Source: Duganella fentianensis (GTDB taxonomy: Bacteria > Pseudomonadota > Gammaproteobacteria > Burkholderiales > Burkholderiaceae_D). From it: a stretch of DNA of 64,000 nt. A model generated the notes under the pieces. It worked only from the letters and a program-made list of their open reading frames with translations. It ran no database searches and was not told the origin of the DNA. Of the stretch, positions 16,875 through 25,677 are shown one piece after another (the first letter of the stretch is position 1; the number at the start of each line of letters is the position of its first letter). Location of the stretch: NCBI RefSeq assembly GCF_009857835.1, contig NZ_WWCL01000002.1, positions 496,001-560,000 of the forward strand, given 5' to 3'. The position numbers and the translations under genes are program-made.

Positions 16875-17786
16875 TCAGGCGCGTACGCCGTGATCGTCGT
16901 GGCTGAGCACCAGCGGCATGGCGCGCGCCCAGCGGTTGGCCGACAGCGAGAACGCCAGCGCATGCACCTGATGGTACCAGCCGGCCGGAATGTAGAGCAG
17001 CTGACCGGCTTCGACGACGCATTCGATCAGGCTGGCCTGCTGCGCCAGCGGATAGCGCTGGTAGTCCGGCGCTTCGGCATCGACGGGGGAGCCGATCAGG
17101 ATTTCATTGGCCGGCTTCACGTACAGATAGGGCTCGTGATGGGGCGGCGCCAGCATGATGCGCTTGCTGCCCCAGATCTGGGCAAAGATGTTGTCGTCGT
17201 AATCGGCGTGCAGCGGCGTGATGGTGCCGGCCGGTCCTATCCAGAAGCGCGGCGGCCCCATTTTGTCGAAGTAGGTCGGCCAGTGGCATAGCCGGTTCAG
17301 CTCACGCAGCTCCAGATTGCCCAGATAGGGCGGCAGGCTGTAGTCGCCCGCCGCAATCAGGTCCAGATAGGCGCCCATGGTCATGTCCTGCATGGCGCGG
17401 TCCGGCGCGAAGGCGGTGTTGATATAGTCGCCCACACGTGCGCGCACGGGCATGCCGGCATACTGCTGGCGTAGCACGGCGGCATCCATCCGGGCCAGCG
17501 GCCAGCGTGTCACCGGCTCCGTCAGCAGGAACGGCTGGCCCTGTGCGGCCAGTGCGCGGAATTCGGCAGCATCCAGATTGCGGTAGCGCGGCACACTGCT
17601 GATCAGCGGCAGCGTACTGGTGGCTTGCTGGATGGCGGCGCGCATGGCCGCCACCGACGTGACGCCGCGCACGGCCGCATCACGCTGGGCGCGTGCCTGC
17701 TGGCGTACGGCCGCCAGTTCCGGTGCGTGCGCTTCGGCTTCCAGCACACGCGGCGGCAGGCGCGCCAGATCGGTATTCTGCTCCAT
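16875..17786 (-). CDS. JmjC/cupin-like Fe(II) and 2-oxoglutarate oxygenase-type protein
   Basis: This 303-residue protein has a helical N-terminal part (about 1-70) and a cupin-8/JmjC-type double-stranded beta-helix. The metal site is visible as HAD in TPLHADYDDNIFAQIWGSKR and a later His in PAGWYHQVHAL. Family members hydroxylate proteins or small molecules using Fe(II), O2 and 2-oxoglutarate; the substrate here is unknown. The start codon overlaps the stop of the DUF885 gene by one base, so translation is coupled; longer in-frame versions were rejected for that reason. No signal peptide is seen, unlike its partner. Confidence 0.85.
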   Translation of the reverse strand: MEQNTDLARLPPRVLEAEAHAPELAAVRQQARAQRDAAVRGVTSVAAMRAAIQQATSTLPLISSVPRYRNLDAAEFRALAAQGQPFLLTEPVTRWPLARMDAAVLRQQYAGMPVRARVGDYINTAFAPDRAMQDMTMGAYLDLIAAGDYSLPPYLGNLELRELNRLCHWPTYFDKMGPPRFWIGPAGTITPLHADYDDNIFAQIWGSKRIMLAPPHHEPYLYVKPANEILIGSPVDAEAPDYQRYPLAQQASLIECVVEAGQLLYIPAGWYHQVHALAFSLSANRWARAMPLVLSHDDHGVRA

Positions 17787-19651
17787 CAGGCGCGGGCGAT
17801 ATAGCGGTCTACCACGGTGGGCAGTACCGTTAGCGGTACGCCGCAGCTGCTGACCAGCGCATCGTTGAAGGCGGCCAGATCGAACTTGCTGCCCAGCGCA
17901 GCCTTGGCGCGTTCGCGCTGGCGCAGGATTTCGTTGTGGCCCATCTTGTAGCCGCAAGCCTGGCCGGGCGAGACAGCGTAGCGGTCCATTTCGCTGGTCA
18001 TGGCCTGTACCCCGCGCCCCGTGTTCTCGACGGCGAAGCGGATGGCCTGCTGGCGCGTCCACTGCAGCGCGTGCATGCCGGTATCGACCACCAGTCGCAC
18101 GGCGCGGAACAACTGGCCCTGCAGGTAGCCGATCTGGCCGAAGGGATCGTTCTGGTACAGGCCGAATTCGTCGACCAGCTGTTCCGAATACAGGGCCCAG
18201 CCTTCGACGAAGGCATTGAAGCCGATCAGCGAAGTAATCAGCGGCAGTTCGTTCTGGCGTTCGGCCATGTAGGCCAGCTGGAAGGCGTGGCCGGGCAGAC
18301 CTTCGTGCGCCGTCAGCGAGGACAGTTCATGCTTGGCCCACAGCTTGGTGCTCTTCAGGTTGATGTAGTAGATGGCCGGACGCGTGCCGTCGAGCGAGGC
18401 CGAGTTCATATAGCCGAGTGCTGCACCGGCTTCGATATCGGCCGGCACGCGCTTGATCTGCAGCGGCACTTTCAGTCCCAGTTTAGAGATCTGCGGCATC
18501 AGTGCGCGGAAAGCTTCCACCCGCTCGTTGCAATAGGCGATCAGCTGGGCGCGGCCTGCGTCGTCGTCGGCATAGAAGCGGGCCGGATCCTTGGCCAGCG
18601 CCTGCAGGCGGGCGCCTACACTGCCTTGCGTCATGCCCTGCGATTTCAGGATACCGTCGATGCGGGCCTGAATTTCGCGGATCTGCTGCAGGCCGATGGC
18701 GTGAATTTCGCGTGCACTCTGCCTGGTCGAAGTCCCCAGCTTGAGTGCCCACTCGTAGTAGGCGGCGCCGTCTGGCAGGCGGTGCACGCCGGCCGTGGCC
18801 GGGGCATGCGCGGTGGCTTTGCGGAAGGCTGCGATCTGGCGGTCCAGCGCCGGATAGACGGCGCTTTCCACCAGTTTCTGCGCGCGCTGCTGCCAGTTGC
18901 CGGCCAGGCCCAGTTTGGCCGTACGTTCCGTCAGCGATGTCACCAGCTTCTGGTCGGCCACCTTAGTTTTGCGGTAGTCCTGCAGCTGGCCCAGTGCCGT
19001 GCGGGCGATGTAGTTGGGCGGCATGATGCCCTGGCTGGCCTGCTGTTTGATGCGGGCGGTTTCCTGATCGAGCACGCTGGCCAGTGCGGCCACGCGCTCC
19101 AGATAGGCTTCGGCATCGGCAGCACTGGCGATCTGGTGCTGGCTGTCGAGGAACTCGGGGATGCGCACGATAGCCCCATCCTGCTGGGTGACAGGGTAGG
19201 GCGCAGTGCCGCCGAAGAAGCCGCTGGCGGCGCCGCCGAAACTGAAGCGGATGCCGGCCTCGCCTTCGCTGGCGGCATAGCGCACGGTGTCGTAACGCAC
19301 TTGCGCATCGGCGCCCAGCGCGCTGCGGTCGATGGCGTTCAGGCGCTGCAGCATGCTGTGGACCTGCGCTGCCCATGCGGCGTCGCCGGCTGGCGAAGCA
19401 TCTTCCAGCTTGCCCTTGAGGGCGGCGCGCTCGCCTTTGTCCAGCCCCAGCGAGCTGGCAGTGGTGGGCGTCAGCTGCAGAATCTCATCGGCAAAGCCGG
19501 CCAGCAACTGCGCCAGTGCGGCATCGGCCGGGGTGCCGGCAGTGGCAGGCGTCTGTGCTTGCGCGAGTAGCGGGAGAGCACCCACTGCAGTGGCAGACAG
19601 GGCGGACAGCAGCAGTTCGCGGCGGGACAGACTTGATGGCATAGGGTTCAT
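17786..19651 (-). CDS. DUF885 family exported metallopeptidase-like protein
   Basis: The 621-residue product starts MNPMPSSLSRRELLLSALSA, with a twin-arginine-like SRREL and an Ala-rich hydrophobic stretch ending LLAQAQ. It is therefore probably exported, possibly folded through Tat. The body is the alpha-helical DUF885 domain. The conserved zinc-type motif HEGLPGH (in SLTAHEGLPGHAFQLAYM) is present, with the downstream FVEGWALYSEQL Glu. DUF885 proteins resemble M32-like/carboxypeptidase-type metallopeptidases, but few have been tested. The chosen Met follows a purine-rich GAGGAAG site. It is the first gene of a two-gene unit with the cupin protein. Confidence 0.87.
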   Translation of the reverse strand: MNPMPSSLSRRELLLSALSATAVGALPLLAQAQTPATAGTPADAALAQLLAGFADEILQLTPTTASSLGLDKGERAALKGKLEDASPAGDAAWAAQVHSMLQRLNAIDRSALGADAQVRYDTVRYAASEGEAGIRFSFGGAASGFFGGTAPYPVTQQDGAIVRIPEFLDSQHQIASAADAEAYLERVAALASVLDQETARIKQQASQGIMPPNYIARTALGQLQDYRKTKVADQKLVTSLTERTAKLGLAGNWQQRAQKLVESAVYPALDRQIAAFRKATAHAPATAGVHRLPDGAAYYEWALKLGTSTRQSAREIHAIGLQQIREIQARIDGILKSQGMTQGSVGARLQALAKDPARFYADDDAGRAQLIAYCNERVEAFRALMPQISKLGLKVPLQIKRVPADIEAGAALGYMNSASLDGTRPAIYYINLKSTKLWAKHELSSLTAHEGLPGHAFQLAYMAERQNELPLITSLIGFNAFVEGWALYSEQLVDEFGLYQNDPFGQIGYLQGQLFRAVRLVVDTGMHALQWTRQQAIRFAVENTGRGVQAMTSEMDRYAVSPGQACGYKMGHNEILRQRERAKAALGSKFDLAAFNDALVSSCGVPLTVLPTVVDRYIARA

Positions 19652-19813
19652 GGCTTCCTCAGTGTGGGCGGGGGCGCTGTGTTTGGGCGCGAAGCGGAAC
19701 TTAGCGTTTCCATCGCCGCCTGTCAATCCGGTAGCTGCTCTCGGCTGCTCTTTAGCTTTTCTTAAGATTGTGCGTGTATGATCGAAATGTTAATCAAATG
19801 TTGGCAATAATTT

Positions 19814-20704
19814 ATGTCGAAGATGCCTTTCCCCCATCGCCGCGCGCTGTTACTGGCGCTGGCCGCCACGCCGCTGGTGCGTGCGGCCGAACTGCTCGAA
19901 AACCCCGCGGCCGGCGCACCGTCGTCGGCTGCAGCCTTGCTGGCACGGCTGGAGAGTGACTCGGGCGGCCGCCTGGGCGTGTTTGCCCTGAATACGGCCG
20001 ATGGCCAGCATGTGCAGCACCGCGCCGACGAACGCTTCCCGTTCTGTAGCACTTTCAAGATGATGCTGGCAGGTGCCGTACTGGCACGCGGTCCGGCGCT
20101 GCTGGCACAGCGCGTCCCTTACAGCAACGCTGATCTGCTGCCACACTCGCCCGTCACGGGCAAGCATGTGGGGCGCGGCATGACGGTGGCGGCGCTGTGC
20201 GCTGCCACCATACAGTACAGCGACAATGCGGCAGCCAATCTGCTGATCGCACGGCTGGGCGGGGTGGCGGCCGTGACGGCGTTTGCCCGTTCGATTGGCG
20301 ATCAGGCGTTCCGGCTGGACCGCATGGAAACCGAGCTCAATACGGCACTGCCCGGCGATCTGCGCGACACCACCACGCCGGCGGCGATGGCCGAATCGCT
20401 CAACCGGCTGGTACTGGGTAGTGCGCTGACGACAGCGGCGCGCAAGCAGCTGAAAGACTGGCTGCTGGGGAATACCACGGGCGACACCCGCATCCGCGCC
20501 GGTGTACCCGGTGGCTGGCTGGTGGCCGACAAGACGGGCACGGGTGATTACGGTAGTACCAACGATATCGGTGTGATCTGGCCACCGGGGCAGGAGCCCA
20601 TCGTACTGGCCGTGTACTTTACCCAGCCGGGCAAGGATGACAAGGCGCGCAACGAAGTGATCGCCGAAGCGACGCGCATCGCGCTGGCCGCGTTCCGCTT
20701 TTAA
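19814..20704 (+). CDS. Class A beta-lactamase
   Basis: This 296-residue enzyme has a signal peptide ([17 protein letters not shown]) and all class A catalytic motifs. These are STFK with the nucleophile Ser79 (Ambler S70), SDN at 136-138, the omega-loop ETELN with Glu172 (Ambler E166), and KTG at 240-242. Cys occurs just before the nucleophile, but the [12 protein letters not shown] region lacks the Cys238 of KPC/SME carbapenemases. The KTG-x-GDYG-x-TND run resembles CTX-M/OXY-type enzymes, so a cephalosporin-hydrolysing range is plausible. No AmpR-type regulator is adjacent, and there is no strong ribosome site. It overlaps the convergent phosphopantetheinyl transferase by 4 bp. Confidence 0.95.
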   Translation: MSKMPFPHRRALLLALAATPLVRAAELLENPAAGAPSSAAALLARLESDSGGRLGVFALNTADGQHVQHRADERFPFCSTFKMMLAGAVLARGPALLAQRVPYSNADLLPHSPVTGKHVGRGMTVAALCAATIQYSDNAAANLLIARLGGVAAVTAFARSIGDQAFRLDRMETELNTALPGDLRDTTTPAAMAESLNRLVLGSALTTAARKQLKDWLLGNTTGDTRIRAGVPGGWLVADKTGTGDYGSTNDIGVIWPPGQEPIVLAVYFTQPGKDDKARNEVIAEATRIALAAFRF

Positions 20705-21318
20705 GGTTGGCGCCAGCTGACGTGGCCCGCCAGTAGTGGTGGTGGCAGCGCCGGCAGAATCAGCTGCGCATGCAGGGCATCGTCCGGTTGCTCGCCCTGC
20801 CATTCCGTCAGCGCTTCGGCGCGGAATTTGCAGAGCGCTTCGAGCCGGCACCAGGCCTGCGCCAGCGCCAGTGCGCGCTGCGACGCAGGCAACGCCTGTA
20901 GCCGTGCCAGTGTGGGCGGACCCAGATAATCGCGCGCCAGCGCGGCCCAATCAGGTATTTCCAGCACCGGCGTCAGATCGACGCCGACAGGCCCGTGCAG
21001 GTTCACTGCGGCCACGCCATAGCCATCACTGTAGGCAAACGAGCAGTGGGGCGCTGGCGTGGTGCTGGCCGCGACGCGGATCTGCGCGGGCTGGCCACGC
21101 TGGTTGTCGATGTAGATATCGGCAGGCTGGCATTGCAGCGGGCCGGCCAGTGCCTGGGTCAGCGCCTGCCGGATGGCCAGCCGGGCCTGCGGACGGGCAT
21201 CACCAGTGCCGGCCTGCGGCAAGCACAGGCCCAGCACCAGTATGCCTTGCGGCGACAGCTGCAGTGTGCCCGGCCAGGGCTGGACCGTGACGGGCGGCTG
21301 CAGTGCGGGCGCTGGCAT
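20701..21318 (-). CDS. 4'-phosphopantetheinyl transferase (Sfp/AcpT-like)
   Basis: This 205-residue protein has the two short motifs of the family: GVDL at the Mg-binding position (in [12 protein letters not shown], consensus GxDxE) and [10 protein letters not shown] (consensus WxxKEAxxK, with Arg for the first Lys). [14 protein letters not shown] segment matches the SxSH region. The enzyme moves phosphopantetheine from CoA to the Ser of carrier proteins. It lies 22 bp downstream of the NRPS gene on the same strand and is very likely its dedicated activator. The Asp-Leu-Thr form lacks the usual Glu after Asp-x, so catalysis may use a neighbouring residue. Confidence 0.85.
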   Translation of the reverse strand: MPAPALQPPVTVQPWPGTLQLSPQGILVLGLCLPQAGTGDARPQARLAIRQALTQALAGPLQCQPADIYIDNQRGQPAQIRVAASTTPAPHCSFAYSDGYGVAAVNLHGPVGVDLTPVLEIPDWAALARDYLGPPTLARLQALPASQRALALAQAWCRLEALCKFRAEALTEWQGEQPDDALHAQLILPALPPPLLAGHVSWRQP

Positions 21319-21340
21319 GGCGGCCTTGCCGGTCGTGTGC

Positions 21341-24300
21341 CTAGCGTGCAGGCGCGGCGGGGCAGCCGGCCCAGTAGCTGCGCGGCGGAATCTGCTCGCC
21401 CTTCATCACCAGCGTGAGTGCACCGAGGCGGGCCTGATCGCCCACGACGGCGCTATACAGCACGGCGCTGCGCGGTCCCATATACACTTTGCTGCCGATC
21501 TGCACGTGGTCGATCTTCATCACGCGGTCTTCGAACAGGTGGGTCTGCGGGCAGGTCAGCGCATTCAGTTCGCTATGGTCGCCGATGTGCACGCAATCGA
21601 ATTCCGTGATGTCGGTGGTGTCCAGATACACGCCTTTGCCGATGCGGCAGCCCAGCAGATTGAAGGCCAGCGGCAGCCACGGCGTGCCGCGCAGATAGCG
21701 CATGAAGTTGGGCACGGCGATGCCTTCATACAGATTGGTCACGCCTTCGGACAGCCAGACAAACGGTGTCCACATGGGTTCCGACTGTTTGCGGTAGCGC
21801 CCGATCAGCAGCCATTTGAGCAGCACCACAAACACGTAGTTGCCCATGCCGTAAGCCAGGCCGGCCAGCGTCAGATCCCAGGTCACTTCAGCCCAGCGGC
21901 CTGCACCGGCGGCCGGCATTACGGCCAGCACCAGCGTATAGCCGACTGCGATTACCAGTGCATGGGGTGCGACGATGCGGAAGGCTTCGATCAGGCCGCG
22001 GCCCAGACGGCGCAGTGGCGACGGGTGGAAGGTCAGCCATTCGGGATAGCCGCTGGTCTGTTCGCGTGCGGGCAGGTTGATAGGCGGAGAACCCAGCCAG
22101 GTGTCGCCGCTCTGCATGCGGCTGTTGTCGGGCGCACGCGAATGCACGCCGATCAGCACATGCTCGGGCAGCACCGTGCCGTCCGGAATGTAGGCACCAT
22201 TGCCGACGAAGCTGCGGTGCGATACCACGGTGGGCTGCATGGTCATCCAGCCGCCGTCGATTTCCTCGTCGCCCAGCATGACCGCATCGGCGATGAAGGT
22301 TTCGTCGCCCAGCGTCAGCATGTCCGGCACCACGCCCAGCGCGGTGGAGATTTCTGCATCCTTGCCCACCTTGGCGCCCAGCAGGCGGTACCAGTTGGGC
22401 GCGAACACGGTGGCGTAGATCCCGTGCAGCACATTCAGGCTGGATTCCTGAATCTGGCTGACCAGCCATTTGGCGCAGTAGGTGCGGCTGTGGATGGCGA
22501 AGCGGCCCGGCCGCAGACGCGGCAGCACGCTCCAGCGTATGCCGGCCGATAGCAGGGCGGTCAGGATGATCAGCACGGTGCTGGCCGGGAAGGCCAGCAG
22601 GAAGTAGCGCAGCAGCTGGATGCGCAGGTCGTCGCCCTGTATCCATGGCAGCCAGCCCGCTTCGTCGAACCAGTCGATCAGCACGAAGCTGGGGAACACG
22701 GGCATGAAGAACAGGGTCACGATCAGCAGTATGCCGAACAGGAAGAACAGTGCTTCGCCGGTGCGGCGCAGGGCGCTGGCGTGCGGACGGGGTGGCAGCA
22801 GGCTGCTGTCGAAGGGGCCCACATCGCGCGCCGGCGAGCCGGCCCAAACCCGGCCTGCAGTCACGGTCTGGCCATCGGCCAGTGCCGACTGGCCTTCCAG
22901 ATGGCCCAGCGCCTCAACGCGGGTATTCCCTTCGAGGACAGCGAAGGAGCTGACGCAGGCATCCTGCTCCAGCGTGATGCGGCCCAGCAGCAGGCGGCCG
23001 CGCTGGACGCGCGCGTTTTCGAAGTTGACGGCATTGCCGACGCTGACGTTGTCGCCGATTTCCAGCAGGTCGGGGGCGCGCAGCGTCATCGAGCCTATGA
23101 TGACTTCTTTGCCGATCTTGGCGCCCAGTGCGCGCAGCCACCAGCTACTGAGCGAAGAGCCGGACAGCAGATAGGCCGGTGCTGCTTCCACCAGCCGGTC
23201 GGCCAGCCACCAGCGGTAATAGGTCCAGCCCCACAGCGGGTAGGAGCCGGCTTGCAGGCGGCCGGCGATCAGCCATTTGCCGGCGATGGCGATGGCGAAT
23301 TCGGCCAGCGTGGCGAGCAGGAATACGGCTACCGATGCGGCGATGGCACGCGCTACCGAGTCGCCCGGATCGCCCGTGAAGAAGTGGTAGGTGAAGAAGG
23401 GCGCCAGCCACTGCGCCATGCGCAGTGCCACCAGTGCCGGCATGGCCGCAGCCTGTGCCAGCCCGCAGGTCCAGCGTTTCAGGGTAGATGGCGGGCTCCA
23501 TGGTGCTTCTTCCTGTGCTGCCGCGGCGGCCGGCGCGTCGGCCAGCACCTGCGCGATCTTGCCGATCTGGCGCTGCTGGTAGATGTCGCGCACGGTGATG
23601 TGGGCAAAGCGGGGATCGGCACGCAGGGCCGAAGCCAGCCGCGCGGCGAAGAAGGAGTGGCCGCCCAGATCGCTGAAGAAATCAGCCTGACGCAGGATGG
23701 GCTGGCCCGGGAACAGGGTGGCCAGGGCCGCAAATAGGGCTTGCTCGGCTGGCGTCTCGGCCAGATCGGAATCGGCGCCGGCATCGCTGCAGGTACCGGC
23801 ACCTGCACCGGCACTGTCAGGCTGCAGCGGCAGGGCTTTCAGGGCTTTGCGGTCGATCTTGCCCGAGGTCAGGCGCGGCATGGCGTCGAGGAACTGGTAG
23901 CGGCCCGGCACCATATACGGTGGCAGGCTGGCTGTCAGTGCGGCCCGCAGCATGCGCGGCGCCGGGGCGCCTGCGGACGCACCCGTGCCGGCCTCCGGCA
24001 CAGTGCCAGTGCCAGCGCTGATGCCAGCACCGGTGCCAGCGTCGGCCACCAGATAGGCTACCAGCTGGTCGATGCCGTCGTCCTTGCGCAGTAATACCGC
24101 GACCGTGCCCACGCCGGGCTGCTGGGCCAGCACGGCTTCGATTTCGCCCAGCTCGACGCGGAAACCGCGGATCTTGACCTGATCGTCGGCGCGGCCCAGA
24201 CAAACCACTTCGCCATCGGCACCGATGCGGGCCAGATCACCCGTGCGGTACAGGCGCGCATCATGCTGGCCGCAGCTCCACGGATTGCTGAGGAATTTCT

Positions 24301-25501
24301 CGGCCGTGAGGTCGGGCCGGCCCAGATAGCCGGCGGCCAGACCGGGGCCGGTGATGCATAGCTCGCCCGTGGCGCCGCGCGCCAGCAGCTTGAGCTGCGG
24401 CGGTTCGCTGGCTGCCGCTTCCGCATCAATCACCAGCAGGCCGTAGTTGGGCAGCGGCGTGCCGATGGTGACGGGCTGGCCCGGCTGCAAACGCGCCAGA
24501 CTGGCCGACACCGTGGCTTCCGTGGGGCCGTAGGTATTGAACATCTGCCGGCCCGGCCGCGACCAGCGCTCCACCAGCGCTTCCGGACACATCTCGCCGC
24601 CCAGATTAATCAGGCGCAGGCTGGGTACTTCCTGATTGAACAGGGCCAGCAGGGTGGGCACGGCATGCAGCACCGTGACCTGCTGTTCGGCCAGCATGCG
24701 CGGCAGGGTTTCCGGATCGCCGCTGATTTCCTTGGGGCCCAGCCAGAGCGTGGCGCCGACCAGATAGGCAATCCAGATTTCTTCGAACGACATGTCGAAA
24801 GCCACGGAAAAGCCCTGATACACCTTGTCGTCCGCATGCACGCCCAGCACGGCGTTTTCGCTGCGCAGGAAGTGGCAGATGCTGCGCTGGTTGATCAGTA
24901 TGCCTTTCGGCTTGCCCGTGGAGCCCGAGGTGTAGATCACATAGGCCGGCATATCGGGCGTGACATCGGCGCGGCGCGCGCGTACCAGTTCCGCGGCAGC
25001 GGCGGACGCATGCGGCGGCGCCGCGTCAGGCTGGCCGGCCAGCAGGGCTTCGGCCGTCCACACGGGGCGGCCCAGCTGGGCCAGCCGCGGTGCGAAGGCG
25101 GCGCAGGTCAGCACGCCCGCGCCGCTGGCGTCGTCGAGACAGACTTGCAGGCGTTCGACCGGCGTATCTTCGTCCACGGGCAGCCAGGCCGCACCGGCCT
25201 TGGCGATGCCGGCCTGCAGCACCAGCAGTTCTATGCCGCGCGGCAGCCACAGACCGACGATCTGGCCGGGCGCCACGCCATCGGCGATCAGGCGGGCCGC
25301 CACCACTGTGGCCTGGGCATCCAGTTCGGCATAACTGAGGCTGCGCTGGCCGCACAGCAGGGCGGGATGGTCAGGATGACGCGCGGCGCTGGCCTGCAGC
25401 AGATCGGCCAGAATTTCCTCGCGCAGCAGCTCGCCCTGTGCTGGCCCGAACAGAATGTCGGGATGTGCTGGCGGTTGTTGCGTCGATACAGGCTGATTCA
25501 T
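21341..25501 (-). CDS. Pls/PosA-type non-ribosomal peptide synthetase (A-T-membrane terminal domain)
   Basis: This 1386-residue protein is a one-module synthetase. The adenylation domain (about 25-560) shows core motifs YTSGSTGKPKG, FDMSFEEIW (Asp236 for the alpha-amino group), NTYGPTEA, YRTGDLARIG and a SGKIDRKAL end. A carrier domain follows with Ser616 in GGHSFF. The rest (about 680-1386) is the terminal domain known from poly-lysine synthetase-like proteins: several membrane helices alternate with three left-handed beta-helix (hexapeptide-repeat) regions near residues 790, 1040 and 1280. There is no classical condensation or thioesterase domain. Two Ala/Gly/Thr-rich inserts (about 485-510 and 560-578) interrupt the A-T region. 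By hand alignment the specificity residues read roughly D-M-E-H-N-G-T-V-S-K; the leading D-M-E recalls ornithine/lysine-type pockets (weak inference). Confidence 0.9.
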   Translation of the reverse strand: MNQPVSTQQPPAHPDILFGPAQGELLREEILADLLQASAARHPDHPALLCGQRSLSYAELDAQATVVAARLIADGVAPGQIVGLWLPRGIELLVLQAGIAKAGAAWLPVDEDTPVERLQVCLDDASGAGVLTCAAFAPRLAQLGRPVWTAEALLAGQPDAAPPHASAAAAELVRARRADVTPDMPAYVIYTSGSTGKPKGILINQRSICHFLRSENAVLGVHADDKVYQGFSVAFDMSFEEIWIAYLVGATLWLGPKEISGDPETLPRMLAEQQVTVLHAVPTLLALFNQEVPSLRLINLGGEMCPEALVERWSRPGRQMFNTYGPTEATVSASLARLQPGQPVTIGTPLPNYGLLVIDAEAAASEPPQLKLLARGATGELCITGPGLAAGYLGRPDLTAEKFLSNPWSCGQHDARLYRTGDLARIGADGEVVCLGRADDQVKIRGFRVELGEIEAVLAQQPGVGTVAVLLRKDDGIDQLVAYLVADAGTGAGISAGTGTVPEAGTGASAGAPAPRMLRAALTASLPPYMVPGRYQFLDAMPRLTSGKIDRKALKALPLQPDSAGAGAGTCSDAGADSDLAETPAEQALFAALATLFPGQPILRQADFFSDLGGHSFFAARLASALRADPRFAHITVRDIYQQRQIGKIAQVLADAPAAAAAQEEAPWSPPSTLKRWTCGLAQAAAMPALVALRMAQWLAPFFTYHFFTGDPGDSVARAIAASVAVFLLATLAEFAIAIAGKWLIAGRLQAGSYPLWGWTYYRWWLADRLVEAAPAYLLSGSSLSSWWLRALGAKIGKEVIIGSMTLRAPDLLEIGDNVSVGNAVNFENARVQRGRLLLGRITLEQDACVSSFAVLEGNTRVEALGHLEGQSALADGQTVTAGRVWAGSPARDVGPFDSSLLPPRPHASALRRTGEALFFLFGILLIVTLFFMPVFPSFVLIDWFDEAGWLPWIQGDDLRIQLLRYFLLAFPASTVLIILTALLSAGIRWSVLPRLRPGRFAIHSRTYCAKWLVSQIQESSLNVLHGIYATVFAPNWYRLLGAKVGKDAEISTALGVVPDMLTLGDETFIADAVMLGDEEIDGGWMTMQPTVVSHRSFVGNGAYIPDGTVLPEHVLIGVHSRAPDNSRMQSGDTWLGSPPINLPAREQTSGYPEWLTFHPSPLRRLGRGLIEAFRIVAPHALVIAVGYTLVLAVMPAAGAGRWAEVTWDLTLAGLAYGMGNYVFVVLLKWLLIGRYRKQSEPMWTPFVWLSEGVTNLYEGIAVPNFMRYLRGTPWLPLAFNLLGCRIGKGVYLDTTDITEFDCVHIGDHSELNALTCPQTHLFEDRVMKIDHVQIGSKVYMGPRSAVLYSAVVGDQARLGALTLVMKGEQIPPRSYWAGCPAAPAR

Positions 25502-25677
25502 GCTGATACTTTATTTTGCGTGGATGGCGCCATTGTACGGCACGGCCGCCAGTTGCTCTAGTTAGGCGGCAAGCGTACGCAGCATGTTGGGCCGCAGGGC
25601 ATGCAAACTCGGCGGCTAGCCCTTACAATGGGGGCAACAGCAGTTTTGCGCCGCAGGGCGAGTTTTCTAGGAGTGCT

